Origin: Larus michahellis
Taxonomy: Eukaryota > Chordata > Aves > Charadriiformes > Laridae
Length of the DNA: 64,000 nt
Reading direction: 5' to 3'
Assembly: GCF_964199755.1 (NCBI RefSeq)
Contig: NC_133918.1
Coordinates: 992,001 to 1,056,000, forward strand
The notes under the pieces are model-generated. The model was not told the DNA's origin and did no database searches. It was given only the letters and a program-made list of their open reading frames with translations. Numbering within the stretch: the first letter of the stretch is position 1; each line of letters begins with the position of its first letter. Position numbers and translations under genes: made by a program. Below are positions 1-11,900 of the stretch, in pieces.

Positions 1-2875
1 GCAATTCAAATTACTTTCAGAACAATACTTCTAGGCGAAGTTATGGTGCTGAACAAGTGCGTTTTGTTCTTTTTATTGACCCAACCTTAATGTGTTCAAA
101 TACTTAAATGTTTTTTCTAGGTATGGATTTGTTTTTAATAAGCCAGCATGCAGAATGCCAGGGCTGGCAGGGAAATGAATGCAGTTATTTTGTAAAATTG
201 TTTCTCCGTCGTTTGGGAGGCAGCCCGTACCTATTTGGAATTTTTAGCAAGTGTTGAAGTGGAGGTAACAAACGTAGGCTGTTCTGGCTCTGTCAATTCA
301 AGACATGGCCTACCTGAGCAGAGCGAGAGCTGGACAATCCCTGACCCTTTGTTATTCCAGAAATTGTTTGTGCCCTTTTTAAAACTGGAAGGTAGTTGGG
401 TGGATAAGTGTTCAACACGAGAGGTGCTGGTGAAAGTGAGAGACTCTAGGGATACCAAAGGCAGGAGAACTTTTAAATGTAAAACCTGAATATATCTCCA
501 AATTTAGACCAGGCCGAAGGGAGTAGAAGGTATCTTGGTAATTCAAATACAATTAATGTTATGTTGATGCTTTATTTTGAAGCATCTGAAGCCTGAAAAA
601 GGTTATTTGGGGCTTATTGGTATTATTGCCATGTTCTGCCTATGCAGTCTTTTTGGTTGTTCACTCTGTGTATGCTGTATTTCTGATTAGAAGTTGTAGT
701 CAAAATTTGTACAGACGGAATCTCAAATGAAAAGCTCTAAAAGCAAATGTGTTTCATATCCAGAATTTAAAATGTCACGTTGCTGTGTAACTGGATCTAG
801 ATCTCACGAATAATGTGCTGAGCCATTTTGGGAGGATGCTTCAAATGTGTGGTGTTCCCCAGCTGATCACGCTCCTGCTGTGGGTTCTGCAAGCTGATCT
901 CTCTTTTTGATGGTGTTTAAAAAAAAAAAAAAAGGGGGGGGGGCGTTGGGGGAGAAGCATTTTGTTGAAATGCTTGGTTTGAAAGGTCCTGTTAACCTCT
1001 AAGGTAGGTTTGGAAGACCATAGGTAGGTAAGGCAACTAAAAAATGAGGGAGAGTGTTTGGCATGGGATGCACTAAGTTTTTTGTTTTGTGTTTTGTTTT
1101 TTTTTAACCTCCTTCATTAATAACATCACAACTTTTCACTCACAATAACACTCAACCATCTCTGAGTCTTCGCTTCATTTGGTGGAAGCTGATTACTGTT
1201 AAATTTGGTAGCTTTCTCCAGTTTTGCCTCTGAAAGAACATATGGGATAAATGTATTAAATTTAAAAAGAAAAAAGCTTGGGGGCGGAGGTGGCAGAGGT
1301 AAGCAGGTGTACTCAGAAACAGCTTGGCACTATCTGTTTCAGGGCTGCTCCTGTACGAGTGTTGGTATGCTTAATGGCAAGGAAGAAAAGGCCTCTGCAT
1401 TTCAGCATTTGTAAGAAGTCCAAGTTTCAGTACTAACAAGCGGCTTAGGTAAAAGGAAAGTAGTTCTGCTATCTAACAGATGCCTGTAGTCTAGAGTTTG
1501 TGTGCTTTATCTTGCTTTCAAGCTAATTTCATAGGATATTGTAATACTTAGTCACATCTCGCTGGATTGCTGCTGTACCCCTCTTAGCTTGGTAACTTGT
1601 CTCCAATTTTTAATGGTAAGCTTTGGGTAGGTTTTGTGTTCTTGGAGGTAAACCTTTTCCCAACAAACCTTACCCGCTGGCAGAGGAAGCTGCAGGCAGT
1701 TCGTGGCAGGCCCTCAGTGTGGCAGTGTGTAGCTTGTCTCCCAGCACAGTCGGTTGTGTGCAGTTGCCTCTTGGACTTTGTCACAAGTTTGTATCTCGAG
1801 GCAACTCCATTTGTGTAGCTGGGACTCCGGCCAGATGCTGTAAGTGTTTATACAATAACAGCAAATGAAAATCCCTGTAAGTTCTGAACAGCTTCCAGGT
1901 GCCTGTCTATTGTGGGGATTTTTTTGTGTGGTGTGTGTGTTGGATTCCACCTTTCCCTTTGGAGATGTTTATTGTTGAAAGACCAACTTGGCATCTCTCT
2001 TCTGCTGTTGGCATTTTTGTGTCAATGTGAGCTGTGGACAAAGCATGAGGTGTGTGGGAGTCGGGGAGGCTGGACACTAACGATGTTGGTCTGTGCTTCA
2101 GAGCTTGGAGAAGGGCTGTGACTACATATCCTTGCAGAAGTGTTAGTTAATATTTCTTTATTGATGCCTATTGTAATTTAGCCAGCCACATCTAGGCTAT
2201 GAGGCAGCCCTATCCTAAAACATGTGCTTGAAAGATGCTTAACATTGCTTATAGACCGTATAGCCATAAGTGAGCTAGCTTTATGCTAGCCGAGAGCAAT
2301 ATTTGGGAGAGCGTGGGCATCAGACCTTGAATGTTAACCCAGGGGGCTACCTAGTCCAGAGCTGCCTGTGTTCCCACAATGCGTGGTACTAAAAGCCTGG
2401 AATGCTTCTAACACGGCTAAAAGTATCCCAACTAGCTTCAGTGTAGTGGTATGCGCTGCTGTCGTACCTCTGGCCTGAGGTATGGGTCTGGCTGTGGTGG
2501 GATAGGCTGTAGGTGTCTGGTTTTTTCATGCCTGAGCACTGAAGGCTCCCTAAACTCTGCTGCAGCAGTTCACATCAACAGGCTGGTTTTGAGTATTGCA
2601 GTCTCTACTCCAGTTGTGGTGGCTGCCTGCTGAGGTCCTGTCACGCACAAAATGCTGGTTGCCTGCTTGTGTGAATCGGCAACCAAGGGCAGTAATACAG
2701 AAAAATGCTTTTCATTAGCAGCCCTGTGCTGTGCTGTTTCACACAGGTTTGATACCAATGCTCTGGATAGGAAAAGTGGTCTCAAGTTGAAAGAACAGGC
2801 TTAGGAGATTCTGAAGAGGCTGCTTGTTTATGAAGGGGTAATATTTTGGTGGTTTTCTTCCCCTCTCTGTTGCAG
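1..2875 (+). other. Non-coding sequence 5' of the first FZR1 coding exon (probable intron 1)
   Basis: No supported coding exon is visible here. Base composition is more AT-rich than the rest of the window, as in a large vertebrate intron. It ends in a pyrimidine tract and AG at 2874-2875, immediately before the exon that holds the FZR1 start codon. An A-run followed by a G-run lies near 919-944. The upstream non-coding exon and promoter of FZR1 must lie outside the window or are not recognisable. Confidence 0.7.
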
Positions 2876-2952
2876 AAGACGAATTACTGATTTGACTTCA
2901 TGAACATAAATTCCTGAGCCTGCTGAACTCCCCAGCCCCTCTGCTTTCCACC

Positions 2953-5900
2953 ATGGACCAGGATTACGAAAGACGTCTCCTACGCCAAATCAACATACAG
3001 AATGAAAACACAATTCCTTGCGTAAGTACAAATGGGCTGTGCTAAATGGCCTTAGTCTGACTGTTAAGTTGTTGTCTGTCTTGCCTGTGACAGTTTTCAC
3101 TTCAAAGATATGGGACCTCTTTGAAGCAAACCGTAGTCTTTTGTTGGGCTGTGAGCAGGTGTGTGTTCCTGAGCTGTTCTAGGAATAACCAAAAAACTTG
3201 ATTTCAACAAAGCTTTTGAATATATAAACTCAGTTCAGGTTGGAAAAATAAGATATTTTTATGTAGCTCAGTAATGCCTTCTTACTAAATAATCTCAGGA
3301 ACGTAAAAAGTTGGGTGCTAACAAACATAGAAACCAACTGTAGGGCTTGGCAACATAGAGCAAGTCAGTGGAGGCCACCAAGGTGCTTGGGAGGCTGGAG
3401 CAGGAAGATGCTGAGACCTGCGTTCAGCCTGCAGAAGATGAGGCTTGGGAGGGATTAAACTGTTGCTTTCATCTACCTGGTGGGTGGCTATGGAGAAAAT
3501 GGAGTCAGACTCTTTTCAGAGGTACACAGTGGAAGGACTGAAGGCAGTGGACACAAGCTGCAACAGGGGGAATTCCAGTTAGATGCTAGGAAAAAATACT
3601 CACAGTGAAGGCATCCAGACAGCGCAAGAGGGAGCTTGTGGGGTCAGTGTCCTTGGAGATGCTGAAAACTCAACTGGATGAGGCTGTGACCTTCAACATA
3701 ACTTTGAAACTAGCCCTATTCTCAGCTGGGGCCCTTTCCAACAGAAATAATTCTATGAAAAAGAATGTGACCACATTGAGGAATCTGCTGCTTGCCCTGC
3801 AAGCAGTCTTCCCTGCTCCATTCTTCCACGTGTTTACCTTGACAATGGCAGCTTGAGAAGGAGCAGTGAGAAAGAGGCTGTTTAATTGCTTCTTTTGACA
3901 GAAGTTCCCATGACAGTTGGACCCTGACGTGCTCACTAGTTAAAGGGATAAACGAATGCTTGGCTCTTCTACTTAGGCATGCTCAACTTTGACAAGACCT
4001 CAGATGTTTTTCAGACCCCTACTGTGATCAACACTTGTTCTTGTGTGTGTCTTTTATTCCTTAATTCAGGTAGCAGAGATGAGAAGAACCCTGACGCCTT
4101 CCAATTCTCCGATGTCTTCTCCTAGTAAGCATGGTGACAGATTCATTCCCTCAAGAGCTGGGGCCAATTGGAGCATCAACTTCCACAGAATAAATGTGAG
4201 TTTTGTCCCCCTCTTCTACAGCTCAGTCTTGGAACGAAGGAAATGGTGCATTTTGTTTTGGCTGGCATAATTGCCCTGCTTGCCTTCTGCACCATGGTCT
4301 TTTCCTTCCCCAAAAGAGTTCCTTTGAATGCATGTCTTCAAACAGGCTTCCCCTGTGGTCCAGGAGACTGCTTTGTTTGTTATTTTACTGCATATCGTGA
4401 GGTTTCTGTATGGTTACAGCATGTCTCTCTCCCTTTCAGGAAAACGAAAAATCACCAAGTCAAAACAGAAAAGCAAAGGATGCTACATCAGACAATGGCA
4501 AAGGTGAGCCCACCTTTCTACCACTTGTGCCACACTTTTATTTCAAACTGTTGGTGAGTTTGGAAATAAAGGGAACATTGGCACTCTTGTCCTTATGCGA
4601 AAACTCGTGCTGGTGTTTTAAGAAAAGCCCACATCACGAGAGTGAATACCAGGTCACCTCAGTAGGCTTCTGACAAGCGTATGGGAAGTGAGAGGCTATT
4701 TGTAGCTCGTCATTTATTGTGCCAGGGAAGCACCTTCTGATGGAGTGGAAGGAGGGGAAGCTTGCTGCTAATCTTTATTCCAAACTGGGGCCCTAGGCTT
4801 ATTAAGAGGCCCTGTGAATGTATAAGTCAGGCAGAGGTTATCCTGCCATTCCCTGCAGAGCTGTCTGCTGCTTCAGAGTTCTCTGCCTAAGCGCTCGTTT
4901 GGGTTCACAGATGGTCTTGCTTACTCTGCCTTGCTGAAGAACGAACTCTTAGGAGCAGGGATTGAGAAGGTGCAAGACCCACAGACGGAAGACAGGAGGC
5001 TGCAGCCGTCCACCCCAGAGAAGAAGTCTCTCTTCACTGTAAGTCAGTTACTTTGCGTTAAAACCAGTGGAGGTTGCACGTGTGCATCACAGGAACAAAG
5101 CACATGGTTCTGCCAAGCTGCTAGTGCAAGTGAGTTAGTGTTGTGGCTTTACTAAGATAAGATGTTGATAATAAAATTTGGTGGCCTGTAAAGAGAGCAT
5201 AAATATCTGCAGCAAGTGCCTTACTTCCAATTTCCATACTGGCAAGGAAGCTGAGTTGGAACCAAGCTTTTGTGGACAGTGTGGGGTAAATGAACAAATC
5301 ACGCTTTTGGACTTCAGTGGAGATGAGGTTTTTTGTATGGTTCTGAAGCGTCTGGAAAAGGGAGGAACTGAAAAGGCTGGAAAATCTGACTGTGGGTGTT
5401 GGAGCTAGCTAGGCATCAGGCACTAGTGAATGTTGCGAATGATCCCCTAGGTCTTGGGCACGCTGAATTCTTACTAGATGTGTTTTCTTTATGCAGTATT
5501 CACTCAGCACAAAACGCTCCAGTCCAGATGATGGCAATGAGGTGTCGCCATATTCCCTGTCTCCTGTCAGCAACAAAAGGTATACTGATTCTCCACAGAC
5601 TGTGAGAAGGAAAGGGTTGGGACAGAGGATTCAGTGAGGTTCTCCAGGACCTCTTTCTAAGGCACCCAAAATTGCTATCTGAATTGGTTTTGGAAATCTG
5701 GGGAGATAATAAGTAGTGATAGTCAAGTTCTAAGAATTCCTGCAGGTGCCCAGGCTGCCTATACTTAATATATCTTGGCCAACTTTCAGTAGTTAGTTTA
5801 CCTTTTTGCTCCCTGGCTCCATTATAGAAGCGGGACGTAATTCCTTCCAGTCTTACCTGCTGGAAAGAATTTTGCATCCTCTTCGTCTGTGCATTTCTAT

Positions 5901-8900
5901 AGAAATGCAGGTATGCTTTAAACAGCAGCTACATCTGCGTCTACCATCTGCTGTGACGTGTAAGATCCTGTAGTTCTCTTTATATCTGTTTTTGTAAACA
6001 GTCAGAAGCTGCTAAGATCACCTCGAAAACCAACTCGGAAAATCTCAAAGATTCCTTTCAAAGTGCTGGATGCCCCAGAGCTGCAGGATGACTTCTACCT
6101 GAACCTGGTGGACTGGTCCTCTCTTAACGTCCTCAGCGTTGGCCTTGGGACTTGTGTTTACCTATGGAGCGCTTGTACTAGCCAGGTAAAGGATCCTCGA
6201 TGTCTGGAGAGTGAAGTGCCTGTTGCTGTAGGTTTTTTCCAGCCGTAGCGTTTCTCAGAGCTGTGGAACGTGCTGTGTGAAGGACTAAGCACTTGTAATG
6301 CTCTGTCCCCAGCTAGGTAGTAGTCTGTGAGACAGCTAATAGTGTAATATGACAATAACAAGTGTTTCTTATTCCATTCTGTCCTACTTTTAAGGTAACC
6401 CGACTGTGTGATCTCTCTGTGGAAGGAGATTCTGTAACATCTGTGGGCTGGTCAGAACGGGTCAGTATAACATTGTCAACAGTGACAGCTGAAACACTTG
6501 TCATTTAGACACTATCGTTGTAGCTCTGTAGCTCTTCCTCACAGGTTTTAACTTCTTGAGTTATTTTCCTGTGTGTCCCCAAACTCCCTATATGTATCAC
6601 AACTCAAATGTGTTTTCATAGAATCACAGACCGGTTTAGGTTGGAAGGAATCGTAAAGATCACCCAGTTCGACCCCCCCCTGCCCTGGGCAGGGACACCT
6701 CCCACCAGCCCAGGTTGCTCCAAGCCCCGTCCAACCTGGCCTTGAACCCCTCCAGGGATGGGGCAGCCACAGCTTCTCTGGGCAACCCGGGCCAGGGGCT
6801 CACCCCCCTCACAGCAAACAATTTCTGCCTCACATCTCATCTCAATCTCCCCTCTTCCAGTTTCAAACCCTTCCCCCTCATCCTATTGCTTTGCTCCCCT
6901 CCCTGCTCCAGAGTCCTTCCCCAGCTTTCCTGGAGCCCCTTTAGGGACTGGAAGAGGCTGGAAGGTCTCCCCGGAGCCTCGTCTTCTCCAGACTGAACCC
7001 CCCCAGCTCTCTCAGCCTGTCCTCCCAGCAGAGGGGCTCCAGCCCTCCCAGCATCTCCGGGGCCTCCTCTGGCCCCGCTCCAACAGCTCCGTGTCCTTCT
7101 GCTGTCAGTGCCCCAGTGCTGGAGGCAGCACTGCAGGGGGGTCTCCCCCGAGCGGAGCAGAGGGGCAGAATCCCCCCCTCGCCCTGCTGCCCACGCTGCT
7201 GGGGATGCAGCCCAGGCTGCGGGGGGTTTCTGGGCTGCCAGCACACGGTGCCGGGGCCTGTGGAGCTTCTCCCCCACTGACACCCCCAAGTCCTTCTCCT
7301 CAGGGCTGCTCTCCATCCCTTCATCCCCCAGCCCGGGTTTGTGCTGGGGGTTGCCGTGACCCAGGTGCAGGAACTTGCGCTTGGCCTTCTTGAACTTCAT
7401 GAAGTTTGCACAGGCCCCACCTCTGCAGCCTGTCCAGGTCCCTCTGGCTGGCATCCCTTCCCTCCAGCATGTTGACCGCACCACACAGCTTGGTGTCGTC
7501 AGCAAACTCGCTGAGGGTGCACTCAGTCCCACTGCCCATGATGCCAACAAGGATGTTAAACAGCACCAATCCCAGTACTGACCCCTGAGGTACACAGCTC
7601 ATCACTGGTCACCACTTGGACATCAAGCCATTGATCGCAACTCTGAGTGCAACCATCCAGGCGTTTCCTTATCCACTGAGTGGTCCATCCGTCAAATCCA
7701 TGTCTTTCCAATTTAGAGGCAAGGGTGTCATGTGGGATAGTGTCAAATGCTTTGCACAAGTGCAGGCAGATGATGTCAGTTGCTCTTGCCTTACCTACCA
7801 GTGCTGTAATCCCATTGTAGAAGGCCACCAGATTTGTCAGGCACAATTTGCCCTTAGTGAAGCCATGTTGGCTGTCACCCATCACCTTCTTATTTTCGAT
7901 GTGCCTTAGCATAGTTTCCAGGAAGATCTGCTCCATTATCTTGCCTGGCACAGAGGTGAGACTGACTGGCCTGTAGTTCCTCAGGTCTTCCTTTTTTCGC
8001 TTTTTAAAAATGGGGGTTATGTTTCCCCTTTTCCAGTCAGCGGGAACTTCACTGGACTGCCACAAGTTCAGTGGGTTAGCAACTTCATCCGCCAGTTACT
8101 TCAGGACCCACGCATTTATCTCATCGGGTCCCTTGGACTTGTGCACCTTCAGGTTCCTTAGATGGTCTCAAGCCTGGTCTCCTGCAGTGGGCAGTTCCTC
8201 ATTCTCCCAGTCCCTGCCTTTGCCTTCTGTGAGTTGGGCAGTGTGGCTGGAGCACTTGCTGGTGAAGACCGAGGCAAAAAAGTTGTTGAGTACCTCAGCC
8301 TCTCCCATATCGCGGGTGACCAGGTCTCCTGTTTCCTTCTGGAGAGGGCCCATATTTTCCCTAGTCTTCCTTTTGTCACTGACATACCTATAGAAGCTTT
8401 TCATGTTGCCCTTGACTTCCCTGGCCAGATTTAACTCTGTCTGGGCTTTAGCTTTTCTAACCTGATCCCTGTCTGCTTGGACATTGTCTTGGACACCTGA
8501 TCCCTTGTCTGCTCTGTATTCCTCTCAGGCTACCTGTCCTTGCTTCCACCCTCTGTAGACTTCCTTTTCCTATTTGAGTTTGTCTGGGGAGCTCCTTGTT
8601 CATCCATGCAGGCCTCCTGGTGGTTTTGCCCAACTTCCTCTTTGTCAGGATGCATCGCTCCTGAGCTTGGACGAGGTGATCCTTGAGGATTAACCAGCTT
8701 TCTGGGGCCCCTCTCCCCTCCAGTGCTTTATCCCGTGGTACTCTGCCAAGCAGATCCCTGAAGAGGCCAAAGTCTGGTCTCCTGAAGTCCAGGGTGGTGA
8801 GCTTATTGTGCGCCCTCCTCACTGCCCTAAGGATCTTGAAGCTCCACCATCTCATGGTCACTGCAGGCAAGGCTGCCCTTGAGCATCATATTCCCCACCA

Positions 8901-11900
8901 GCCCTCCTTGGTGAGAGCAAGGTCCAGCATGGCACCTCTCCTTGTTGGCTCTTATCATAGAATCAGCGAATCATAGAATGGTTCGGGTTAGAAGGGACCT
9001 TAAAGATCATCTGTCACTTGGAGAGGGTATTTATTATCAGCGAATTCCAGGAACCTCCTGGGTTGCTTATGCCCTGAGGGGTTGCCCCTCCAACAGATAT
9101 CGGGGTGGTTGAAGTCCCCCATGAGGACCAGGGCTTGTGACCATGATGCCGCTCCTATCTGTCTATAGAGGGTCTCATCTGCTCTGTCTTCCTGGTCGGG
9201 TGGCCTGTAGCAGACCCACACTGTAATGTCGCCTGTCCCTGCCCTCCTTTTAATCCTGACCCAAAAGCTCTCAGTCGGCTCCTCATCCATCCCCAGGGGG
9301 AGCTCCACACACTCTGGCTGGTCATTGATGTAGAGGGCGACACCCCCTCCTCGTCTCCCCTGCCTGTCCTTCCTGAAGAGCCTGTACCTTTCCATTCCAA
9401 CACTCCAATCAAAGGACCCTTCCCATCATGTCTCTGTGATGCCAATAAGATCATAGCCCTGCAGGCGTGCGCACGTCTCCAGCTCCTTTTGTTGTTCCCC
9501 ATGCTATGTGTGTTTGCATAGAGACATTGAAGTTGGGCCCCCGATGAAGACGACTTACTGGCTGGGGTGGCTGGAATGCCTTTGTGCTGCCCTCCTGTTG
9601 ACCTGCAACCCTTCTCCAGGCTCTGAGTATCTGTCACTGGTATTGGCATCGTACTGATAGAAGCAGGACGGATTGAGGTTCCCGTCCCCTGGCGACTCTA
9701 GTTTAAAGCCCTCTTCACCAGCTTGGCAAGCCTCTGACCAAAGATGCTCTTCACCTTCCCCTTCGCTGACAAGCGGGCCCCATCAGGCCCCAGTAGACCA
9801 GGTTTCTCAAAGCGAGTCCCGCGGTCGAAGTAGCCAAAATGTGGCACCAGTCCAGTAGCCATGTGTTGATTTGCCAAACTCGATTTGCCCTATCTTTGGC
9901 CCTGTTTCCTGTCTGCGCTGTTTTTTCTCTGCGAAATGAAAGGTGAGAGAGAGCAACCTCTTCTGTCTTGAGATTCTTGAGGCATTTGCTAAGAGGTGTG
10001 GGAGGGAGAAGGAGCCAATCGCTTCTCCAGCTCTTGTTCCAATAAATATATTCCAGCCAGGCTGTTTGGCCCTCTTGGTGGGGAAAAGATGTGAGATGGA
10101 AGAACTCTGGATGCTTTCCATCTTGTGAGGTTTATCTCAAGTCTTTTCCTCAGCTTCTAGCTTTTGTTTTAAGCCTGTCTTTACTTACTGGCTTTACTGA
10201 TCGTGGTTTTCTGTTTGTCTAGGGGAACTTGGTAGCCGTTGGCACTCACAAAGGCTTTGTACAGATCTGGGATGCAGCTGCAGGAAAAAAGCTCTCTATG
10301 CTAGAGGGGCACACAGCCAGAGTCGGTAAGGACGTGGGAGGCAGAGGTTTCACATGTTTCGTTTTTTCGTGATTCAACTTTTTCCTTGGAAGCGAGGGGT
10401 CTGCTTGAAATATCAGAGCTCAAAAAGTAGCAGAATTGATATTTATTCCCTACTATGTCTGGAGCAGTCTTTCAAAATGCTGCCATCTAGTAATTGTGGT
10501 GTTCTGATGTTGGGTGTGGTGGTGTTTGAGTATTGTAGCAGGTGTTTCCTCTGTGTCTGAGGCATTTTAGGTTTGGTTACAACATCTTTTTTCACTGCCA
10601 CTGGCTTCCGGTTTCAGCCCTGCAGGCAGGCTGCTTTACGCTGAGATTTCCAGTTCCCTTATTCTGCGGGGACTGTATTTTTTTGCTCGGAGATGTGAAT
10701 CTGAACGCTGGAGTGAGATTTAGGAAGTCAAGGCACCTTCTGAGTTCTATTTCTGTGCTTAACTGCACTGTGAAAGGTGATTAGTGATACCTTCAGTACC
10801 TTTCTTTATATGTTAGTCTAGGACCAGACAGTGGATAGTCTGGAGGTCTGTAAGCACTGATTTATTTTATTTTATTTATTTTTTTTTTAAACCTTGGCAA
10901 CTGTGGTGGCTGAGTTCTGCCCAGCCGCTCCAGCAGGACTCCCACAACATACTCTTGTGCTCTGCCTGCGTTACAGGTGCCTTGGCGTGGAACGCGGACC
11001 AGCTGTCTTCTGGGAGTCGCGACAGGATGATCCTTCAGAGGGACATCCGCACCCCACCCCTACAGTCTGAGCGGCGGCTCCAGGGCCACAGGCAGGAGGT
11101 CTGTGGGCTCAAATGGTCTACGGACCACCAGCTCCTGGCCTCTGGAGGGAATGATAATAAGGTATAGTACTTCCAAGGAGTCACGGGAGGCTCAATGTCT
11201 CTAGATCTTCACCAAGAAATGTCAGACCCCCTTTCTTTAAGGATACTCAGCCTCTCTGAAAGGGGCTATCCGTTTCACGTGTTGGACTGTGTCCAAACAC
11301 AAATCATGATAAGCTTCTACTCTGTCTCCTCTCTCTAATAAAATTAAAAAGGCAAATTTAATTTTGCTTCTGTATTTGGCTAATTAAATCTATAGCTTGA
11401 CTCAGGGGTTTGAGTTTAACAAAGCTACTGCTGAGCTGTATTTCCTGACTTTGTTTAGGTAGACAGTATAGTCAAGTTTGTTGCAATAATGTTTATATGT
11501 GCAAAAGGAAACCGAGTTTAGAGCTTTGTAAGTTCTGATACCTATAACGCAGGCTTATAGTTCACTGAGCACCATATGGAAGAAGCATCTGTTGTGGAGA
11601 AGCAGTGTTCAGAGCCCTTTGGAGCGGGTTGCTAAGTAGTGAATTTGCCCGATGTCTGTGTGACAGCATGGTTGTACCGAGTTCCTCCTGCTCAGAATAA
11701 CTTCTAACGAACTTGAGCATATTTCTAAATGTGTTCTGGAATAATACAGCTGTAAAGACAAAAGAAGGCTTTGAGTTCACGTTCAGTGATGCTATGTCTC
11801 TGGCTTCATAGGCTTAACTTAAGGACTGTTACCTTCCTTGTGGCCCAGTTGAGTGTGGTGACAGGGTGGGACTGGCTTCAGGGCTGCAAGTGCAGAGCAG

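Noticed and set aside
1205-1414. Short frames in the first 2.8 kb as possible FZR1 upstream exons
   Set aside because: No splice-flanked, conserved coding signal, and the FZR1 start at 2953 has a perfect Kozak context and the family N-terminus.
6758-7393. 211-codon + strand frame
   Set aside because: Antisense shadow of the CR1 3' region.
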